47,042 nt of DNA from an uncultured Myxococcales bacterium. Its GTDB lineage: Bacteria; Myxococcota_A; Polyangia; Polyangiales; Polyangiaceae. A model generated the notes under the pieces. That model made no database searches. It worked only from the letters and a program-made list of their open reading frames with translations, and had not been told where the DNA came from. The stretch spans positions 1 through 47,042 of the forward strand of contig CALMUT010000124.1 in the NCBI GenBank assembly GCA_937872925.1, given 5' to 3'. A program made the position numbers and the translations under genes. The number at the start of each line of letters is the position of its first letter. Position 1 is the stretch's first letter. Below, in pieces: positions 25,476 through 33,534 of the stretch.

Positions 25476-25847
25476 TTAGGACGACAGCCGCTGGTGCAAT
25501 TCCTTCGCTTCCCCGGCCAACTCTTTCGGCTGAGCGTGGCTCAAGAGTTCCCGCGCACGCTGCCGCAGCTTGCTTGCGCGGGGCAGGTCCGATTGCTCCA
25601 CAGCGAGCAAAGCGCGCTGCTCCAAGAGCTGGGCCGCAAGCACGACTTTGTCGCCACCTCCAAGCAGGAGGGAAACCGATCGCGTGTCCAGACGGTCCAT
25701 CCCCTGAAAGATGCCCAGCGCCGACTCCGCCGAAGCCAGCTCTGCTTCGACCTGTTCAGCTTCATCTTTGCGATTGAGCTTCGCGATGCGCGCAAGGGCC
25801 TCAGCAAGTTGCTGGATCAGCCGCCCAATGAAGTCCTGACGTAGCAC
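25476..25847 (-). CDS. DUF6483-like helical protein
   Basis: A 123-residue all-helical protein starting with GTG directly after the TAG stop of the upstream gene (TAGGTG, no spacer), which implies translational coupling. The opening MLRQDFIGRLIQQLAEALA and the later repeats of Leu/Ala/Glu helices resemble the DUF6483 family, whose role is unknown. There is no signal peptide or catalytic motif. It lies between a lipoprotein and the FabH-like gene on the same strand. GAGAAG of the upstream gene can serve as its ribosome binding site. Confidence 0.75.
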   Translation of the reverse strand: MLRQDFIGRLIQQLAEALARIAKLNRKDEAEQVEAELASAESALGIFQGMDRLDTRSVSLLLGGGDKVVLAAQLLEQRALLAVEQSDLPRASKLRQRARELLSHAQPKELAGEAKELHQRLSS

Positions 25848-26399
25848 CTACTTCTCAATGACGCGGTTGGCGCCCAAGCGCCACTTGCCACCCTTCAAAT
25901 AAACGACGGCCGAACCACGAATTCCTTCAACGTCATACTCGTAGCGCAAGCGAGCCGAGTCACCGTCGCGTTCGATGCGTGTGAATACAAGCACTGCTTC
26001 CTTCTTCGAACTCGGTTTGTCCACGAATTTCACGTCGTGACCGCCCTTAGTCAGCTTCAGCTTCTCAGGCAGATCTGGAGCGTGGATCTTGAGCGGGAGG
26101 CGACCTTGCTTCGTGAGATGGAAGTAGCGATCCAAATCCGGATCGTCCAACACCTGCTGCATCACGAGCTGCAGCTCCGCTTCGCTGAGCGTCGCGTTGC
26201 CGCTCGCGCTGGTACCTTCCACCTGCGCTTCGTCGCCTGCCCCGGGCGGCGGATCGTCTGCCTGCGCTTCGCTTGGCTCGGACGGCGCGTCCGACGTTGG
26301 TGTTGCTTCCTCCGGCGTGGCTGTCACCGGTTCCGCGGGCGGCGCCGCACCACACGCAACTAGGAAGACCGCTGCTGCCAAACTTGCTCGCCCCATCAT
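25848..26399 (-). CDS. Lipoprotein of unknown function
   Basis: A 183-residue protein with lipobox VFLVAC and an acidic Pro/Ala/Glu linker of about 50 residues. The C-terminal domain of about 110 residues starts with a helix (LSEAELQLVMQQVLDDPDLD) and continues with alternating charged strands (LVFTRIERDGDSARLRYEYD, GSAVVYLKGGKWRL). The shape recalls small periplasmic accessory domains, but I cannot name it. It is coupled to the downstream DUF6483-like gene by a directly adjoining start codon. Confidence 0.78.
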   Translation of the reverse strand: MMGRASLAAAVFLVACGAAPPAEPVTATPEEATPTSDAPSEPSEAQADDPPPGAGDEAQVEGTSASGNATLSEAELQLVMQQVLDDPDLDRYFHLTKQGRLPLKIHAPDLPEKLKLTKGGHDVKFVDKPSSKKEAVLVFTRIERDGDSARLRYEYDVEGIRGSAVVYLKGGKWRLGANRVIEK

Positions 26400-26478
26400 G
26401 GTCGCGAGGTTATCACGGCGGCCAGCACGCGCACATGTGCCGAAGCTCTGGGCTGCGCGAGCGCTGAAGGCGTCGCGC

Positions 26479-28497
26479 TCAACCCTTGAATCGGTGTTCG
26501 CAAACGGCGAATGGCGCCAACCATTCGCCGAAGCGACAGTACAGCCAGCGCGGCGCGTCCATGTCCTTGAGCACCACGCCGCCGTCTCCCGTGAAACGCA
26601 GGTACTCAGGGGCTTCCTTCTTTGGGCGCCACTCTCGCTCTGGAGCAGTGCCGCTCCAAAATCCGTCGTGCTGCAGGCCCAAGTCCAACCGGCGATCCGT
26701 AGCTGAACTGCCCGGAGCTGTATCCCAAAGGCTGGAATGATCCTGAAGGTAGCGCTCGAACCACAACTTCACGCCCTGGTCCTCGATGCTTGCCAGGTAC
26801 TGCCCCGTGTTTGCGTCGAATACCATGTAGGCAGGATAAGATTGCGCCACGAGCAAGCGGTTGTCGATGAAGAACGCGGTTAGCCAATTGCTTCCGAATG
26901 GCACGGCGATGCGGTGCCGCACCTTCAACCCGACTGCGTCGGCGATCACGAGTTTGATCTCTTCTTCTTTTTGATTGGACGAGTAGGCCGCGACGGTCTT
27001 GCCGTCGAAGCTCATCACGCCGTTGGCAGTCCAAGATTGCAGCGTCGCGAAAGCTGGTTCGACTAGCTTGCGTGGCGGCACTGCGAGGCGTTTGAGAGCG
27101 GCCACGGACGCGCGCGTTTCGCCCGCAGTCCCGACGCTGACTCCACGCAATGCGGGCGGTCCCACCGGCTTGTCTCGGGGCCCACGCGGCAATATGCGAC
27201 CTGTGTCCAAGTGCAAAGTGGTTAGCCCCTTGGGCGTTTGCACGAAGGCAAGCCGCCGAGCTGCGTTGACGGATAGCCGGACGTCGGTAAGAGTCCGAAG
27301 CGCCGGCAGCCGCACCCGAATTGGCGTGCCTCCACGCAGTGGGATCAGCTCGACGGTCGCAGGCTGCGCTCCTTTAGAGCCGGAAAGCACCACTACGGTG
27401 CCGCCCTTCTCATCAAAGGCGCAGCCGTCAGCCCGGGGAATGTTCACCACGACGGCGCCGCGGACCGCGTCGACAGCCACCACGCCCGCGGGCCCATCTT
27501 CCGGCGGTGCGCACGCGGTCCAAAAACGTCGATCCACGCTGCGATGCGCACGAAGCAGAGCCGCTGTGCCGATCGATGTGTTCGTCTTGGGCACGACGTC
27601 TTTACCGCCCGCCGCTTCCTGCACCAGCAACCAGTTTTGATCTGCTACCACGACGCGGCCACCCGCAAGCGCTGCGTGGTGTGACGCCTTGGGCAACTCG
27701 CGGGACGGATTGTCAGGCGATCGATACACGCGGCCCTCGCCATCCGAACTGGTAACGATGGTGCCGCCGGGTGCAACGGACACAGCTGGAGCGGACGTTG
27801 TCCCGTGTAGCAGGCGCAGTGCGCTCCCAGAGGGCATCCGGGACGGCTCTTGGGTCCCGTTCAGCCCAACGACGGTCGCTATAAACTTACCCTGAGGAAG
27901 CACGTTGGCGACGGCAACGACAGTGGACAAGTCCAACATTTCCAGCTGCTGGGTCGCCCGGAGCGCGACCACTTCTGCGCTGGTGCCCGTCGCGCGTTCG
28001 TAGGCGAGCAGCGCCGTGTCCAGTGCCGCGCGCTGCTCCTTGGAGGACAGGCCCCTTGCCGCTTCCGTCGCCTCCCGCGCAATCACGAGAGCGTCCCGCG
28101 GCTTCGGTGGCGTTCGCAGGATGCGAGCTGCATGTTGGCGGCCTGGGCTCGAAACAGTTTTGGATGCGTGCACGAGCTTGGCGGCGGCCAAGAGCGCCTC
28201 GGCATCCTGAAGTTGCTCTAGTATGGGCAGGCGCGCTTCGGTCAGCGCGATCTGCGCATCACCGCAGCCAGCTGCCCCATGCTGCGAGGCATGTAGCGCG
28301 TCTTCCAGACGGCCAGCATCCCGCAGTTCTGTCACGCGCTGCACTAGTGCAAAGAGCTCCCGGCGACACTGCGCCGGCTTTTCAACGGGTGCCAACGAAC
28401 TCGGTGCGTTTGCCACGCCGGGGGGCCCGCTCGCCCCGCCACCGCAGCTCACCGCCAGGAGCACCCACGAGAAGTTCCAAATTGGGCGCCAACTCAT
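26479..28497 (-). CDS. Large lipoprotein with helical and propeller-like regions
   Basis: A 672-residue lipoprotein (lipobox LLAVSC). Residues 40-185 are helical and TPR-like (ELFALVQRVTELRDAGRLED). The remaining part has repeated strands with motifs such as VSVAPGGTIVTSSDGEGRVY, SVNAARRLAFVQTP and VMSFDGKTVAAYSS. Their spacing fits a seven-bladed beta-propeller (WD40/TolB-like). It probably displays a binding platform on the periplasmic or outer face. No catalytic motif is seen. It is the first gene of a minus-strand run leading to the FabH-like gene, and is divergent from the membrane protein gene at 28583. Confidence 0.75.
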   Translation of the reverse strand: MSWRPIWNFSWVLLAVSCGGGASGPPGVANAPSSLAPVEKPAQCRRELFALVQRVTELRDAGRLEDALHASQHGAAGCGDAQIALTEARLPILEQLQDAEALLAAAKLVHASKTVSSPGRQHAARILRTPPKPRDALVIAREATEAARGLSSKEQRAALDTALLAYERATGTSAEVVALRATQQLEMLDLSTVVAVANVLPQGKFIATVVGLNGTQEPSRMPSGSALRLLHGTTSAPAVSVAPGGTIVTSSDGEGRVYRSPDNPSRELPKASHHAALAGGRVVVADQNWLLVQEAAGGKDVVPKTNTSIGTAALLRAHRSVDRRFWTACAPPEDGPAGVVAVDAVRGAVVVNIPRADGCAFDEKGGTVVVLSGSKGAQPATVELIPLRGGTPIRVRLPALRTLTDVRLSVNAARRLAFVQTPKGLTTLHLDTGRILPRGPRDKPVGPPALRGVSVGTAGETRASVAALKRLAVPPRKLVEPAFATLQSWTANGVMSFDGKTVAAYSSNQKEEEIKLVIADAVGLKVRHRIAVPFGSNWLTAFFIDNRLLVAQSYPAYMVFDANTGQYLASIEDQGVKLWFERYLQDHSSLWDTAPGSSATDRRLDLGLQHDGFWSGTAPEREWRPKKEAPEYLRFTGDGGVVLKDMDAPRWLYCRFGEWLAPFAVCEHRFKG

Positions 28498-28568
28498 GAT
28501 CGCCTATTAGACATCGGCGGTTCTTCCGTGGCTACCGCGGGCAGTTTGTGTACTCTGGCTGCGTCAAC

Positions 28569-28585
28569 AGGAGGCGAATCATATG
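28569..28585 (+). promoter_or_regulatory. Strong ribosome binding site
   Basis: AGGAGG at 28569-28574 lies eight bases before the ATG at 28583. It is the most perfect Shine-Dalgarno sequence in the window and shows that the membrane protein gene, not the overlapping longer frame beginning at 28528, is translated here. Confidence 0.8.
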
Positions 28586-29086
28586 CAAGGTGGTTACGGA
28601 GGTGGACCTTCAGGCTGGGGCGGCGCACAGGGAGCGCAGGGCCCACCGGGAGCACCGGCAGGTTACGCGGCACCCGGAGGAGCCCCGGGGCCGGCCGCTG
28701 GTGGCAGCTACGAATTTACTTCCGAGCAAGACGCGAAGATCGCCCGCTTGGGCAACGTCTTGGTCTTCTCGGGGATCTTGCAGATCATCTGGGGCCTCGG
28801 CCAAGGCACCACCAGTTGGGTCTTCGGTCTCGGGCAGTGGCTGTACAACGCGCCCATCTCCCTCGCGCTCATCATCATCGGCATCATGTTTTGCTTGACG
28901 GGCGCGTCCTTCAAGAAGATCCAGAGCACCCAAGGCAACGACATCCAGCACCTAATGGAAGCGGTCGGCAAGCTCACTGCCGCCGGCATGATCCAGATCG
29001 CTGGATTCATCATTTCGATGCTGCTGGGTGCAGTGATCTTGATCCTGATCTTCGTCGTCGGCGCGATAGCGCTCGTGGCGAGCTAG
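28583..29086 (+). CDS. Small membrane protein with Gly/Pro-rich N-terminus
   Basis: A 167-residue protein with an excellent ribosome binding site (AGGAGG). Residues 1-45 are Gly/Pro/Ala-rich and cytoplasmic or unstructured. Then come three or so hydrophobic helices (LGNVLVFSGILQIIWGL, APISLALIIIGIMFCLTGAS, GMIQIAGFIISMLLGAVILI) with a conserved-looking loop KKIQSTQGNDIQHLMEAVGK between helices 2 and 3. The layout, disordered Gly-rich head plus compact membrane domain, suggests a scaffold or stress membrane protein, but I do not recognise the family. It is followed 50 bases later by the VanY-like gene. Confidence 0.8.
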   Translation: MQGGYGGGPSGWGGAQGAQGPPGAPAGYAAPGGAPGPAAGGSYEFTSEQDAKIARLGNVLVFSGILQIIWGLGQGTTSWVFGLGQWLYNAPISLALIIIGIMFCLTGASFKKIQSTQGNDIQHLMEAVGKLTAAGMIQIAGFIISMLLGAVILILIFVVGAIALVAS

Positions 29087-29136
29087 CTCCGCTCCCGTGC
29101 CGCGCCCCTTCGCGTAGTACCTTGCCTGCGTTTCGT

Positions 29137-30258
29137 ATGCTGCATCGGTTCCCTGTCCTTTGGCTCTCGGCTGCGGCGCTGCTATCTTGCAGCGCCGCGG
29201 AAGACCCGTCCGCGCCGAAGGTGGCGTCGGGCTTCGACATCGACGAACCGCCGGGAGTGATCGGGCAGTACGACGGCAAAGCCGATGACATCGTTTGCGC
29301 AAAGTACTCAGGCGGAGCGCTGAGCGGCGACGATCTGCTTGTCCTTGTGAACAAATCTGTGGAGCAGCAACTTGCCTCGAGTTGGGCCCCCAATGACTTG
29401 CTGGGCATCGAGTCGGCTCTGATGATGCCAGGGAGGACCGGGGAACTGCGAGGCCCGGTGCTGCAAGCGATGCGCGACATGTTCGCCGATGCGAGCAGCG
29501 CGGGGCTCAAGCTGGGAGTGCGCTCGGCCTACCGCTCGTTCCGCACGCAATGCATCACCTTCGACTATAAGGTGCAGCAAAACGGCCTGGAGCACGCCAA
29601 ACAGTTCAGCGCGGAACCCGGGCGTAGCCAGCACCAGCTCGGAACCACTGCGGACATCACTGCCGAAGCGCTGGGCTGGGATCTGGCTCAAAGCATGGGT
29701 GGCAAGGCGGAAGGCCAATGGCTCGCCGCAAACGCTCACCGCTTCGGCTTTGCGCTGAGCTACCCCGAAGGTGAGGAAGCCACGACCGGCTACGCCTACG
29801 AGCCCTGGCACTTTCGCTACATCGGTGTTTCGGCGGCGCTGGAAATGTTCCAGGCCGGCCTGATCCTGGAAGAGTATTTGTCGCGTTGCCAGGCTGGAGA
29901 CTCTGCTCTCAGTTGCGAACGCGAAAAGTTCCCGGAACCGATCCCGAACGACATGTTCATTGGCGGCCCCTGCACCGAAGATGCCGACTGCGCGGGCATC
30001 GGCGCAGGGGCGAGCTGTCTGAGTGCTTATCCAGCGGGGTATTGCACGCTACCCTGTGACAAGTACTGCCCAGATCGCCCGGGCATGAACTCCGCGACAT
30101 TCTGCGTGGGCGAAAGCGGCAAGGCCACAGGACAGTGCCACAGCCGCTGCGATCAGAAGATCTATCCGGGCACTGGCTGCCGCCTTGGCTACAGCTGCGT
30201 GAGCGCGGACCGCCCGGACGCTTCGGCCAGTGGGAACGTCTGCATGCCCACGCCGTGA
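29137..30258 (+). CDS. VanY-family D-alanyl-D-alanine carboxypeptidase lipoprotein
   Basis: The start MLHRFPVLWL at 29137 gives 373 residues with lipobox ALLSC. The zinc peptidase motifs are clear: SQHQLGTTADI (H166, D173) and EPWHFRYIG (E222, H225), which bind zinc and the D-Ala-D-Ala end of peptidoglycan stems. AYRSFRTQ (131-138) is the usual Ser/Arg stretch. The C-terminal 95 residues form a Cys-rich module with 12 Cys (CTEDADC, CTLPCDKYC, CRLGYSC), found on many myxobacterial secreted proteins and possibly a surface-binding or substrate-binding module. The enzyme may trim its own wall or that of prey bacteria. Confidence 0.88.
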   Translation: MLHRFPVLWLSAAALLSCSAAEDPSAPKVASGFDIDEPPGVIGQYDGKADDIVCAKYSGGALSGDDLLVLVNKSVEQQLASSWAPNDLLGIESALMMPGRTGELRGPVLQAMRDMFADASSAGLKLGVRSAYRSFRTQCITFDYKVQQNGLEHAKQFSAEPGRSQHQLGTTADITAEALGWDLAQSMGGKAEGQWLAANAHRFGFALSYPEGEEATTGYAYEPWHFRYIGVSAALEMFQAGLILEEYLSRCQAGDSALSCEREKFPEPIPNDMFIGGPCTEDADCAGIGAGASCLSAYPAGYCTLPCDKYCPDRPGMNSATFCVGESGKATGQCHSRCDQKIYPGTGCRLGYSCVSADRPDASASGNVCMPTP

Positions 30259-30300
30259 GCGGCCTTGACGCTGGCGCGCGGCCGGCGACAACTACCTGGC

Positions 30301-31293
30301 ATGGAGTTTCGCTTCCTCGGCCGCAGCGGCGTGCGTGTGTCGCGCCTCGCGTTTGGTACCATGTCTTTTGGCGGCGACGCCGACGAGTCCACTTCGCGGG
30401 CACTCTTTACCGCGTGCCGCGACGCAGGCATTAACTTCTTCGATTGCGCAGACGTCTACAATAAGGGCCGCGCCGAAGAGATCTTGGGCCGCTTGGTTGC
30501 GGGCTGTCGCGATGAAGTCGTTGTGGCCACCAAAGCGTACTTTCCGACCGGCAAAGACGAAAACGCCCGTGGCAGCTCACGCTATCACTTGGTGCGTGCG
30601 GTGGAGCGCAGCTTGTCGCGACTGAATACCGATCGCATCGACGTCTTCTTCCTTCACCGTCACGATGACGCCACACCCCTCGAAGAGACTCTCTACGCCC
30701 TCGACCTGTTGGTGCGCAGCGGTAAGATCCTGTACCCAGCCGTCAGTAATTTCTCCGCTTGGCAGGCGGCCCGGGCGGTTGGCATTGCGGAGCGACGCGG
30801 CTTCGCGCCGGTCGTCGCGATGCAGCCGATGTACAACCTGGTCAAGCGCCAAGCCGAGGTCGAAATCCTACCGCTAGCGCAGGCGGAAGACTTGGCCGTG
30901 CTCTCCTATAGTCCCCTCGCCGGTGGTCTGCTCTCCGGCAAATACGGCGCGTTTGTCCGCCCGGCAGGCGGACGCCTGATGGAAAACGCGATGTACCAAA
31001 CGCGGTACGCCGACAAGCAGAACTACGAAGTAGCGGAGCGCTTCACGGCCCTTGCGCGTCGACTTGGTCATCACCCGGCAGCCCTGGCCATCGCGTGGGT
31101 CGCCGCGCACCCCGGTGTCACGGCGCCGCTGGTTGGCGCTCGCAATCTTGAGCAATTGAAACCATGCCTGGCGGCTGCGGACGTGCCCATGGCGCCCGAA
31201 CTCTACGCGGAGATCGCCGCGCTCTCGCCGACGCCAGCGCCTGCGACGGATCGCAACGAAGAAGCGTCCGCGAACAACTACGGCACGCGCTGA
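30301..31293 (+). CDS. Aldo/keto reductase
   Basis: The start MEFRFLGRSGVRVSRLAFGT (30301) gives 330 residues; the frame opens 12 codons earlier but lacks family similarity. The catalytic tetrad is visible: D48 and Y53 in FDCADVYNKG, K78 in VATKAYF and H119 in FFLHRHD. SYSPLAGGLLSGKYG contributes to NADPH binding. The group is that of the YdhF/Tas-like reductases acting on small carbonyls. The natural substrate is unknown. It follows the VanY-like gene by 42 bases and ends only two bases from the convergent beta-helix lipoprotein gene. Confidence 0.93.
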   Translation: MEFRFLGRSGVRVSRLAFGTMSFGGDADESTSRALFTACRDAGINFFDCADVYNKGRAEEILGRLVAGCRDEVVVATKAYFPTGKDENARGSSRYHLVRAVERSLSRLNTDRIDVFFLHRHDDATPLEETLYALDLLVRSGKILYPAVSNFSAWQAARAVGIAERRGFAPVVAMQPMYNLVKRQAEVEILPLAQAEDLAVLSYSPLAGGLLSGKYGAFVRPAGGRLMENAMYQTRYADKQNYEVAERFTALARRLGHHPAALAIAWVAAHPGVTAPLVGARNLEQLKPCLAAADVPMAPELYAEIAALSPTPAPATDRNEEASANNYGTR

Positions 31294-31295
31294 GA

Positions 31296-32276
31296 TTACG
31301 GGTAGGGGATTGCCTGCCCGGTTGCGTCCCAGACATTGCCAGTCACGGTCGGGTTCGGATCGTCGATCACCCACGGGCCGTATGCGGAATCGTTGCCGAA
31401 GCGGTTGTCGATGACCTTGGTATTCTTAGGAACGGTGCTGCCTTTGCCCCTAATGTTGAGCGTGTAGCCTCCGCCATAGAGCCAGTTGCATTCGATGGTC
31501 AGGTCCTCGGTGGCGCCACCGAGATCTCCTGTTTGCACCGCAGCGTTGCTGGCATCTTCGAGAGTGTTGTGACGGATGGTCACGCCCTTGCCACCCGTCG
31601 ACTGTACAGCATCGTTGTGCTCACCAGGTGCGTTCGAAAGATCATGGACCCAGCAGTCTTCGATCAAGACATTAGAATCCGCTTTGAAACCATCCGCTGA
31701 CCCGTGCACGTTCAGCCGGCGCGCCGTGTAGTTCGCGAAGGAAATCCCCGCTGTGGCACCCGTCTTGCTGGCTATTTCCGTGTCCTCGACCACCAGTCCG
31801 ACGTTGTTGTTGTCGAAGTAGCGGATTGGGTAGTAGTCGCCCGATGTGATTCGACAGTTGCGGATCGTGACGTTGTCCGCCAAGACGGTCACCGCTCCGG
31901 CAATGTCCAGCCCTTCCACTATGGCCCCGTCTTGAGTCACTTGTATCGAGCCGCTGGCTTTCAACTGCACGCCGGCCGGGACGCCCGTGTTGCTGGGACC
32001 GGGCTTGGGCTTGCCACACGCAGTGCCCGCGCCGCCGCCGACGCCCGCGCCGCCCGCGCCGCCTGCGGCACCACCAACTCCGGACGCGCCCCCGCGCCCA
32101 CCACCTCCCCCGGCACCCGCGCCGCCGCCGCTGCCGCCAGTGCTTCCCGCAGCGCCACCCGAACCGCCGACCCCCGCCCCAGCGACGCCACCGCTACCCG
32201 AACTTGAATTGTCCTCCCCTCCGCAGCCCGAAGCGAGAATCAGGAACAACGAGAACGCCAGGTTGGTGCGCGGCAT
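31296..32276 (-). CDS. Right-handed beta-helix lipoprotein
   Basis: A 326-residue lipoprotein (lipobox LASGC) with a Gly/Ala-rich linker at residues 25-90. The rest carries strand repeats typical of parallel beta-helix proteins such as pectate-lyase-like folds: VEGLDIAGAVTVLADNVTIR, GLVVEDTEIAS, VLIEDCWVHDLSN, VTIRHNTLEDASNAAVQ and LTIECNWLYGG. Each turn has about 22-25 residues. A polysaccharide-binding or cleaving surface protein is plausible; clear catalytic residues are not obvious, although NAPGEHNDAVQ in the middle could be part of a site. Confidence 0.83.
   Translation of the reverse strand: MPRTNLAFSLFLILASGCGGEDNSSSGSGGVAGAGVGGSGGAAGSTGGSGGGAGAGGGGGRGGASGVGGAAGGAGGAGVGGGAGTACGKPKPGPSNTGVPAGVQLKASGSIQVTQDGAIVEGLDIAGAVTVLADNVTIRNCRITSGDYYPIRYFDNNNVGLVVEDTEIASKTGATAGISFANYTARRLNVHGSADGFKADSNVLIEDCWVHDLSNAPGEHNDAVQSTGGKGVTIRHNTLEDASNAAVQTGDLGGATEDLTIECNWLYGGGYTLNIRGKGSTVPKNTKVIDNRFGNDSAYGPWVIDDPNPTVTGNVWDATGQAIPYP
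32026..32205 (-). repeat. Gly/Ala/Ser codon repeat (lipoprotein linker)
   Basis: Low-complexity GGC/GCG/GGT tract encoding the linker of the beta-helix lipoprotein, of the same kind as the tracts at 22640-22840 and 44520-44690. Confidence 0.8.
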
Positions 32277-32328
32277 CGTGCAGACACATTACGACAAAAG
32301 TTGCTCCGCGCCCAAGCGCAACAGCGCG

Positions 32329-33381
32329 CTACTTCGCGGGACTCGCCGCCTTGCCGCGCCACAGTCCACTCTTACCCGCAAGCCACACATCCGTGGCGCT
32401 GATGCCGCTCACATGAGCAAGCGGGCCAGTCGGTCCCCGTGCGCGCCGCCACGTACTTCCGTCGAAGCGCGCCGCCCCGTCGCTACCCACGAGCCAGACG
32501 TTGTTGGCGTCGGCGGCCCACAGCCCACTCGGCGCGCGCACGATTGCGGGCGCCGCGGTCCAGCTTGCGCCATCAAAGTGATGCAACGACCCGTTGGCGT
32601 CTGCCACCCACACGTCGCGATCACTCGTCGCCCACATGGCGCGTGCTGCCGAGAACGGTGCTTTGCCGCCAAAGGCTTCCCACTTCACGTCGTTGTGAAG
32701 ACGCCAAAGTGCGGCGCTCGACAAGGCCCAGGCTTGCCCATGCGCCAACACGACCTGCGGCAAATCCGGCGGCGGCTGCGCTGTCTTCCAACCGGTCAAG
32801 CGTTTGATCAAGCAGATGTCGCCCACGCGACAGACAACCTCAGGATCCGCGTAGCCCAGGACACCGAAAAACGGCGTCTTGCCACCTCCAAGCTTGCCGA
32901 TTTCGTCCAGCCCGCGTTGCCAACTACCACCGCGCCAGCGTCGGTACACGCCCTCGGCCGTTGCCCCGCTTCCGGCGTAGCCCATCAGCCGCGGCTTATC
33001 GTCGCGACCGAAGAAGATCTGCACGCTTTCTGTTTCCATGCCCGGCGCCGGTAGCTTCTTGAATCCGCCGCCCTCGTCCAGCCACACATCGTCTCCGATG
33101 GCCGCAGCACGTCCGGACTTGCCGTAGCCCACGAAATGCACCGGCGCTTCGAGCACGCGTTCAAAAGTGAGCAGGGACTCCTCGGGTGCCGCCGGCGGGG
33201 AAATCGGTGTTTCTGGCAGCGCACTCGGAGTGGCGGCCGTCGTCGCCACAACTGATGGCGCCTCGTCCGCCACCGGCCGGGCCGCGGGCAGTGCCGGATC
33301 TGGTTTGGCCGGCGCGCACGCACCCGCAACGCACAGGAGCACGCTCAAGAGGTTCCGCGAAGTTCGCCACATCACGCGCAT
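32329..33381 (-). CDS. Propeller-like lipoprotein
   Basis: About 350 residues from MRVMWRTSRNLL (33381); MWRTSRNLL (33372) is an equally good start. The lipobox is CVAGAC. After a Pro/Ala linker, short strand units with aromatic and Gly turns repeat: VHFVGYGKSGRAAAIGDDVW, GVYRRWRGGSWQRG, AMWATSDRDVWVADANGSLH and GLWAADANNVWLVGSDG. The xVWxxxxxG repeats resemble the beta-propellers often annotated in myxobacteria as WD40-like or galactose-oxidase-like. No enzyme motif. It is divergent from the DUF3160 gene. Confidence 0.75.
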   Translation of the reverse strand: MRVMWRTSRNLLSVLLCVAGACAPAKPDPALPAARPVADEAPSVVATTAATPSALPETPISPPAAPEESLLTFERVLEAPVHFVGYGKSGRAAAIGDDVWLDEGGGFKKLPAPGMETESVQIFFGRDDKPRLMGYAGSGATAEGVYRRWRGGSWQRGLDEIGKLGGGKTPFFGVLGYADPEVVCRVGDICLIKRLTGWKTAQPPPDLPQVVLAHGQAWALSSAALWRLHNDVKWEAFGGKAPFSAARAMWATSDRDVWVADANGSLHHFDGASWTAAPAIVRAPSGLWAADANNVWLVGSDGAARFDGSTWRRARGPTGPLAHVSGISATDVWLAGKSGLWRGKAASPAK

Positions 33382-33421
33382 CCTAGTGGGCTGTCTCGTG
33401 AGGAACAATCCTTCGGACCCC

Positions 33422-33447
33422 GCGCGGTGGGCTTCGCCCAGCCGCGC
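33422..33447. repeat. Imperfect hairpin between divergent genes
   Basis: GCGCGG, T, GGGC pair with GCCC, A, CCGCGC around a TTC loop with one bulged G. It lies 41 bases upstream of the propeller lipoprotein start and 88 bases upstream of the DUF3160 start. An operator or untranslated-leader structure is possible. Confidence 0.4.
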
Positions 33448-33534
33448 CGCTTTCTGACACACCGCACTAGCCGCGGGCATTACGCGCGTTCAAGGGCGCG
33501 TCACAGTTTCGGGAGCTACCGCGATGGACCTGGC

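Noticed and set aside
28528..29136. Upstream part of a 576-codon frame that joins the VanY gene
   Set aside because: The part before 29137 overlaps the membrane protein gene with its strong ribosome binding site in another frame and is Arg-rich; only the part from 29137 has a signal peptide and peptidase motifs.
31987..33054. 355-codon open frame on the plus strand
   Set aside because: It begins inside the antisense of a Gly-rich linker (Pro/Ala product) and runs against the propeller lipoprotein gene.
33427..33534. Longer N-terminus for the DUF3160 protein
   Set aside because: The extra 36 residues are Arg/His/Ser-rich and would bury the lipoprotein signal peptide that begins at 33535.
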